The translations under genes and the position numbers were made by a program. A DNA stretch of 16,661 bases. Origin: JAIPIY01 sp964489785. Its GTDB lineage: Bacteria; Patescibacteriota; Minisyncoccia; Phycocordibacterales; UBA1006. Where the stretch lies: positions 1 to 16,661 of the forward strand of contig CAZAZY010000016.1 of the NCBI GenBank assembly GCA_964489785.1. Reading direction: 5' to 3'. Shown piece after piece: positions 13,869 through 16,661 of this stretch. Position 1 is the first letter of the stretch. Each line of letters begins with the position of its first letter. Below the pieces are notes generated by a model. That model worked only from the letters and a program-made list of their open reading frames with translations. It was not told the origin of the DNA and ran no database searches.

Positions 13869-13906
13869 TATACAAAAAACCACACAATTGTGTGGTTTTT
13901 TGTATA
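13869..13906. terminator. Second palindromic terminator, facing tRNA-fMet
   Basis: A perfect 38-nt palindrome with the core ACCACACAATTGTGTGGT is flanked by AAAAAA and TTTTTT. On the minus strand it ends in a T run 6 nt after the tRNA-fMet discriminator, so it should terminate that transcript. It sits 19 nt from the plus-strand terminator in a convergent arrangement. Confidence 0.85.
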
Positions 13907-13911
13907 ACGTG

Positions 13912-13982
13912 TTGCGGGTTCCGGAGTCGAACCGGCTTCTCAAGGTTATGAGCCTCGCATGGTACCGTTCCACTACCCCGCG
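13912..13982 (-). tRNA. Initiator tRNA-fMet(CAU), unusual
   Basis: The anticodon loop CTCATAA and the unpaired C1-A72 mark it as the initiator. The cloverleaf is acceptor CGCGGGG/ACCCGCA, D arm GTGG/CCAT, anticodon stem CGAGG/CCTTG, T arm GCCGG-TTCGACT-CCGGA, discriminator A, no encoded CCA, 71 nt. Two oddities are visible: the anticodon stem has A29-U41 instead of the first of the three G-C pairs typical of bacterial initiators, and pairs 7-66 and 49-65 at the acceptor/T-stem junction are both G-A mismatches. Confidence 0.88.
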
Positions 13983-13987
13983 CAGTT

Positions 13988-14015
13988 AATATAACATATT
14001 TACATAAAAACGCAA
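13988..14015 (-). promoter_or_regulatory. Promoter of tRNA-fMet
   Basis: On the minus strand TTGCGT (14015-14010) and TATATT (13993-13988) are 16 nt apart, with TGT before the -10 box. The -10 box ends 5 nt before the mature tRNA 5' end, so the transcript would need little or no 5' trimming. Confidence 0.65.
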
Positions 14016-14020
14016 GAATT

Positions 14021-14608
14021 TTATATAATACGATACGAAAGAAATATGGTTTCGTATATTTTGATAGTTTGGTATGCCGTCGCATGAGAAAGTTCATATG
14101 CCATACCTTGGTGAGCAATAACATTTCGTACCTTGTGCGCATCCCAGGCTTGTTGTAATAACGGAAAATCTCCTGGATCAACATTCTTGAATTTTTCTCC
14201 CAATGATGATCCAGGAAATCCCAAATCAGTGGTCAGATCCTCTAACATAGAATCAGCTTCGATAATTGCCAATTTCCAATCTTCTGCACGAGCAGATTGC
14301 ATATAAATCATTACCTGACGCCAACGCGGATTATCAGAAGGTCGCCCTGCTTTTTCTTTTGCATGAGCATTAAAAATATATGCTCGTATTTTTTCTTCAT
14401 GAGCCTCTCGTAAATCTGATAATTGTACCCCAACATATATCAAAGCAATGAGTCCAATGATCCCCATAATGCCTCCTATTACAAGAAGAACGGTAACCAG
14501 AGTTTCTACTTGAGAACCAAATGACAATGAAAAAATGCTTTCAAAAAAGCCCAGTATCTGATTGAACAGATATTCAATATTAAGAAAGTGTGGTTGGTAT
14601 TCGTTCAT
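14021..14608 (-). CDS. One-TM protein with R-x4-H motif, conserved hypothetical
   Basis: The 195-residue product has one hydrophobic segment (about 36-62, VTVLLVIGGIMGIIGLIALIYV) followed by a charged cytoplasmic-type helix (LREAHEEKIRAYIFNAHAKEK) and a helical C-terminal domain. That domain contains N-P-R-W (93-96), DWKLAIIEADSML (110-122) and R161-N-V-I-A-H166. The last fits the R-x4-6-H motif of HEPN domains, but the same motif appears in helical proteins that are not nucleases. I recognise the layout as a small membrane protein type common in Patescibacteria; its function is unknown to me. The start overlaps the end of gatA by 29 nt and the next ATG is far inside, so the overlap is real and translation is probably coupled. 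Confidence 0.7.
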   Translation of the reverse strand: MNEYQPHFLNIEYLFNQILGFFESIFSLSFGSQVETLVTVLLVIGGIMGIIGLIALIYVGVQLSDLREAHEEKIRAYIFNAHAKEKAGRPSDNPRWRQVMIYMQSARAEDWKLAIIEADSMLEDLTTDLGFPGSSLGEKFKNVDPGDFPLLQQAWDAHKVRNVIAHQGMAYELSHATAYQTIKIYETIFLSYRII

Positions 14609-16028
14609 AGTCTAAAGTTTTTTCTAAAGATTCCGCACAATCAAATAATGCCTTTTCTGAAAATCGAGGACCCATTAATTGGATACCCAACGGCATGGTG
14701 TTTTCGTCGTATCCTGATGGCAAAGACAATGCAGGTATTCCAGCAATATTTGCAGGTACGGTGAATAAATCTGATAGATACATTTCTACTGGATTGGCTG
14801 ATTTTTCTCCAAAACGAAATGCACCGGACGGGGTTGTAGGTGTAATAATATAATCAACTTTTTCAAATACTTTTTTAAATTCAGTTTTAATTGCGTTTCT
14901 TACGTCAATTGCTTTTTGATAATAGGCATCATGATACCCATGAGAAAGAACATACGCCCCCAACATAACACGTCGTTTTGTTTCGGGTCCAAAACCGGCT
15001 CCACGAGACAGACTCATCGTGTGATCAGGATTATCCCCTTCGATACGTAACCCATAACGAACGCCATCAAAACGAGCCAAATTAGTAGACACTTCTGCAG
15101 GCATAACAATATAATACACAGGCAAAGAATATTCTATCAACGGAACTTCGACTTCGACAATGGTATGACCCGCTTGTTTTGCTTTTTCTAAAACTTCTAT
15201 AAAATTATTTTTTACAGATGCAGAAATACCTTCTCCAGAAATAAAGCTTTTTGGAACCCCCAAGGTGTAGTTCTTTTTAGGTGAAGACCAATTACGGTCT
15301 TTTTCTGGTAACGAAGAATTATCATGTGCATCATGAGATACTAATGTTTCCCATAATAATTTTGCTTCGGAAACTGATTTTGCAAAAGGACCAATCTGAT
15401 CCAACGAAGAACCCATCGCAATGGCTCCATACCGTGATACGGTTCCATACGTAGGCATCAATCCTACCAACCCACAAAAAGAAGCCGGCTGACGAATAGA
15501 TCCCCCGGTATCAGTACCCAATGCCAATAATGCAGTATGCGAAGCCAATGCAGCGGCAGATCCACCTGAAGAACCTCCTGGCACCCGTGTTATATCAAAA
15601 GGATTTTTTGTTGGCCCATATGCAGAATTTTCTGTAGATGAACCCATAGCAAATTCATCCATATTGGTTCTTCCCATAAACACCACCCCTTGTTGTTTCA
15701 GTGATGCGATAATAGTTGCATCGTATGATGCAGTATGGTTTTCTAACATTTTTGAAGATGCAGATGCAATATGTCCAGAAATGAGAATATTATCTTTGAC
15801 TGCAATAGGAATACCAGTTAACAATGTTGCCCGGCCTGTGTCGATTAATTCTTGTGCAAACGCAACCATGTCGGTAGTATCAAATAATTCCAAATATGCA
15901 TGTATTTCTGGATTGATTTTTTCTGCTTGTTTTCGATATTCGGCAATAGCATCAGCAACCGATATTTGTTTTTCAACATACATCTTGTGCAGTTCAGAAA
16001 TAGTTGTAGTGTGAATTGAAAATGACAT
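14580..16028 (-). CDS. gatA: Asp-tRNA(Asn)/Glu-tRNA(Gln) amidotransferase subunit A
   Basis: GatA releases ammonia from glutamine for the GatB subunit, which amidates Glu-tRNA(Gln) or Asp-tRNA(Asn). The 482-residue product has the amidase-signature triad: K78 in G-I-P-I-A-V-K-D-N, cis-Ser S153 in R-V-P-G-G-S-S-G-G-S, and nucleophile S177 in G-T-D-T-G-G-S-I-R-Q-P-A. Length is normal. It begins 2 nt after gatC. gatB is not next to it in this window and must lie elsewhere. No Shine-Dalgarno is seen, so coupling to gatC is likely. The tRNA-Gln in this window has the U1-A72 pair recognised by GatB. Confidence 0.96.
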   Translation of the reverse strand: MSFSIHTTTISELHKMYVEKQISVADAIAEYRKQAEKINPEIHAYLELFDTTDMVAFAQELIDTGRATLLTGIPIAVKDNILISGHIASASSKMLENHTASYDATIIASLKQQGVVFMGRTNMDEFAMGSSTENSAYGPTKNPFDITRVPGGSSGGSAAALASHTALLALGTDTGGSIRQPASFCGLVGLMPTYGTVSRYGAIAMGSSLDQIGPFAKSVSEAKLLWETLVSHDAHDNSSLPEKDRNWSSPKKNYTLGVPKSFISGEGISASVKNNFIEVLEKAKQAGHTIVEVEVPLIEYSLPVYYIVMPAEVSTNLARFDGVRYGLRIEGDNPDHTMSLSRGAGFGPETKRRVMLGAYVLSHGYHDAYYQKAIDVRNAIKTEFKKVFEKVDYIITPTTPSGAFRFGEKSANPVEMYLSDLFTVPANIAGIPALSLPSGYDENTMPLGIQLMGPRFSEKALFDCAESLEKTLDYERIPTTLS

Positions 16029-16030
16029 AA

Positions 16031-16312
16031 TTAGCGAGAAATAACTTTTTGCACCTGAATAAAATCATCATGTCTGTGGGGCGCCTGATCCAAAATTTGA
16101 TTTCGAGTAGACGCGTCAGCTGACACAACAACATCTTCGCGAACCTGATTCACCGCATCGTGATTCACGATTACATCTGAAATGTCAGCTTTCCCAATCT
16201 GATCGATGTATCCCAAAATAGAGGTAATATCTGATTGCATACGAACTGCCTCTTCTTCAGAAAGAGCCAGTCGTGACAATTTTGCCAAATGTTGCATATC
16301 ATGTAATTCCAT
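16031..16312 (-). CDS. gatC: Asp-tRNA(Asn)/Glu-tRNA(Gln) amidotransferase subunit C
   Basis: GatC is the small belt subunit that wraps around and stabilises the GatA-GatB interface. The 93-residue product has the typical H-L-A-K-L-S-R-L-A-L-S-E-E-E (8-21), I-L-G-Y-I-D-Q-I (31-38) and a C-terminal A-P-H-R-H-D-D-F. Length is normal. It lies directly before gatA. A TATACT box 6 nt before the ATG suggests that the gatC-gatA transcript is leaderless. Confidence 0.93.
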   Translation of the reverse strand: MELHDMQHLAKLSRLALSEEEAVRMQSDITSILGYIDQIGKADISDVIVNHDAVNQVREDVVVSADASTRNQILDQAPHRHDDFIQVQKVISR

Positions 16313-16318
16313 AGAAAA

Positions 16319-16324
16319 AGTATA
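16319..16324 (-). promoter_or_regulatory. -10 box of gatC, leaderless arrangement
   Basis: TATACT lies 6 nt (TTTTCT) before the ATG at 16312, in the 42-nt gap after ligA. It is the same spacing as in the cupin gene. No clear -35 box is seen. Confidence 0.5.
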
Positions 16325-16354
16325 TCATTTTATTCCGTATTCTTCCAGGGTGCA

Positions 16355-16661
16355 TTAGGACACCATCTTTTGAAATTCCTCTTCTGATAAGACAGGTACA
16401 CCCAGCTTTTTAGCTTCTTGTAGTTTAGATCCGGCAGATTCTCCGGCAACCACATATGAGGTAACCGATGAAACTGAACCAGAAACTTTACCACCTAGAT
16501 TTTGTATTATTTTCTTAGCTTCATCTCGAGAAAAATTTTCCAATGTCCCCGTAAGTACAAATGTCTTTCCAGACAAAATATTTTTGGTAGTCTTTTTTTC
16601 TTTATACACAATAGTAATATGTTGCAATAGTGCATCTAATTCTGTTATTTTTTCAGAATCT
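16355..16661 (-). CDS. ligA: NAD-dependent DNA ligase LigA, C-terminal BRCT domain (partial)
   Basis: The frame is open to the right edge of the window, so only the last 102 residues or so are present. They form a BRCT domain: L-S-G-K-T-F-V-L-T-G-T-L (matching the LxGKTxVxTGTL start of LigA BRCT), S-R-D-E-A-K-K-I-I-Q-N-L-G-G-K-V-S-G-S-V-S, T-S-Y-V-V-A-G-E-S-A-G-S-K-L-Q-E-A-K-K-L-G, and a final L-S-E-E-E-F. The last motif set is typical of LigA rather than of other BRCT proteins. LigA seals nicks in DNA using NAD+. A TTG within the visible frame is not a real start, as the frame is open beyond it. Confidence 0.88.
   Translation of the reverse strand, partial: DSEKITELDALLQHITIVYKEKKTTKNILSGKTFVLTGTLENFSRDEAKKIIQNLGGKVSGSVSSVTSYVVAGESAGSKLQEAKKLGVPVLSEEEFQKMVS

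Noticed and set aside
13649..14184. Minus-strand open frames across the tRNA cluster
   Set aside because: They run through tRNA genes and terminators and have no protein-like composition.
1..16661. CRISPR arrays, insertion sequences, prophage or retron genes
   Set aside because: No regularly spaced repeats, transposase, integrase or reverse transcriptase motifs were seen on either strand.

Overview
The window looks like chromosomal DNA of a Candidate Phyla Radiation (Patescibacteria) bacterium. The basis is AT-rich coding DNA, very tight gene packing, almost no Shine-Dalgarno sequences, several promoters placed so close to the start codon that the mRNA would be nearly leaderless, mostly CCA-less tRNA genes, a shortened release factor 2, and a small membrane protein of a type I associate with these genomes. 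Nothing here fixes the lineage. The presence of a UGA-reading RF2 argues against the groups that recode UGA. All protein genes are on the minus strand; only two tRNAs are on the plus strand.

Region 1 (1-4488, reading right to left) is a defence operon, visibly more AT-rich than the rest. It holds a Dam/DpnM-type GATC adenine methylase (3532-4488), a GmrSD-like DUF262/DUF1524 HNH protein (1785-3527), a DpnII-family restriction endonuclease (872-1759), a second DNA methylase with an HPPY motif (113-862) and the start of a T5orf172/GIY-YIG-like protein cut by the window edge (1-109). The gaps are 3-25 nt, so it reads as one transcript. It couples a type II GATC restriction-modification system to a protein type usually found in modification-dependent restriction. 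A structured RNA segment ending in an intrinsic terminator (about 4530-4717) lies in front of it, between the cupin gene and the first methylase, and is the most unusual non-coding signal here.

Region 2 (4715-5471) has a small cupin gene, then a GC-rich stretch of nested inverted repeats with partial copies of the neighbouring tRNA-Gln 3' end, a strong hairpin terminator and tRNA-Gln(CUG).

Region 3 (5558-10329) is a housekeeping run: prfB, ftsE, ftsX, pyrG, bcp. It covers translation termination, cell-division control of wall hydrolases, CTP synthesis and peroxide defence. A terminator (10374-10406) separates it from an orphan, diverged aspartokinase-like gene (10411-11508).

Region 4 (11578-13464) has two paralogous class I methyltransferases flanking a stand-alone NIF3/YqfO-type domain protein. 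The upstream methyltransferase starts 9 nt after tRNA-Thr(GGU).

Region 5 (13555-16661) has tRNA-Met and tRNA-Asp on the plus strand, converging on initiator tRNA-fMet on the minus strand, with two perfect palindromic terminators between them. Next come ligA (3' end only), gatC, gatA and a one-TM protein with an R-x4-H motif that overlaps gatA. GatCAB would make Gln-tRNA(Gln), and the tRNA-Gln here has the U1-A72 pair that GatB recognises.
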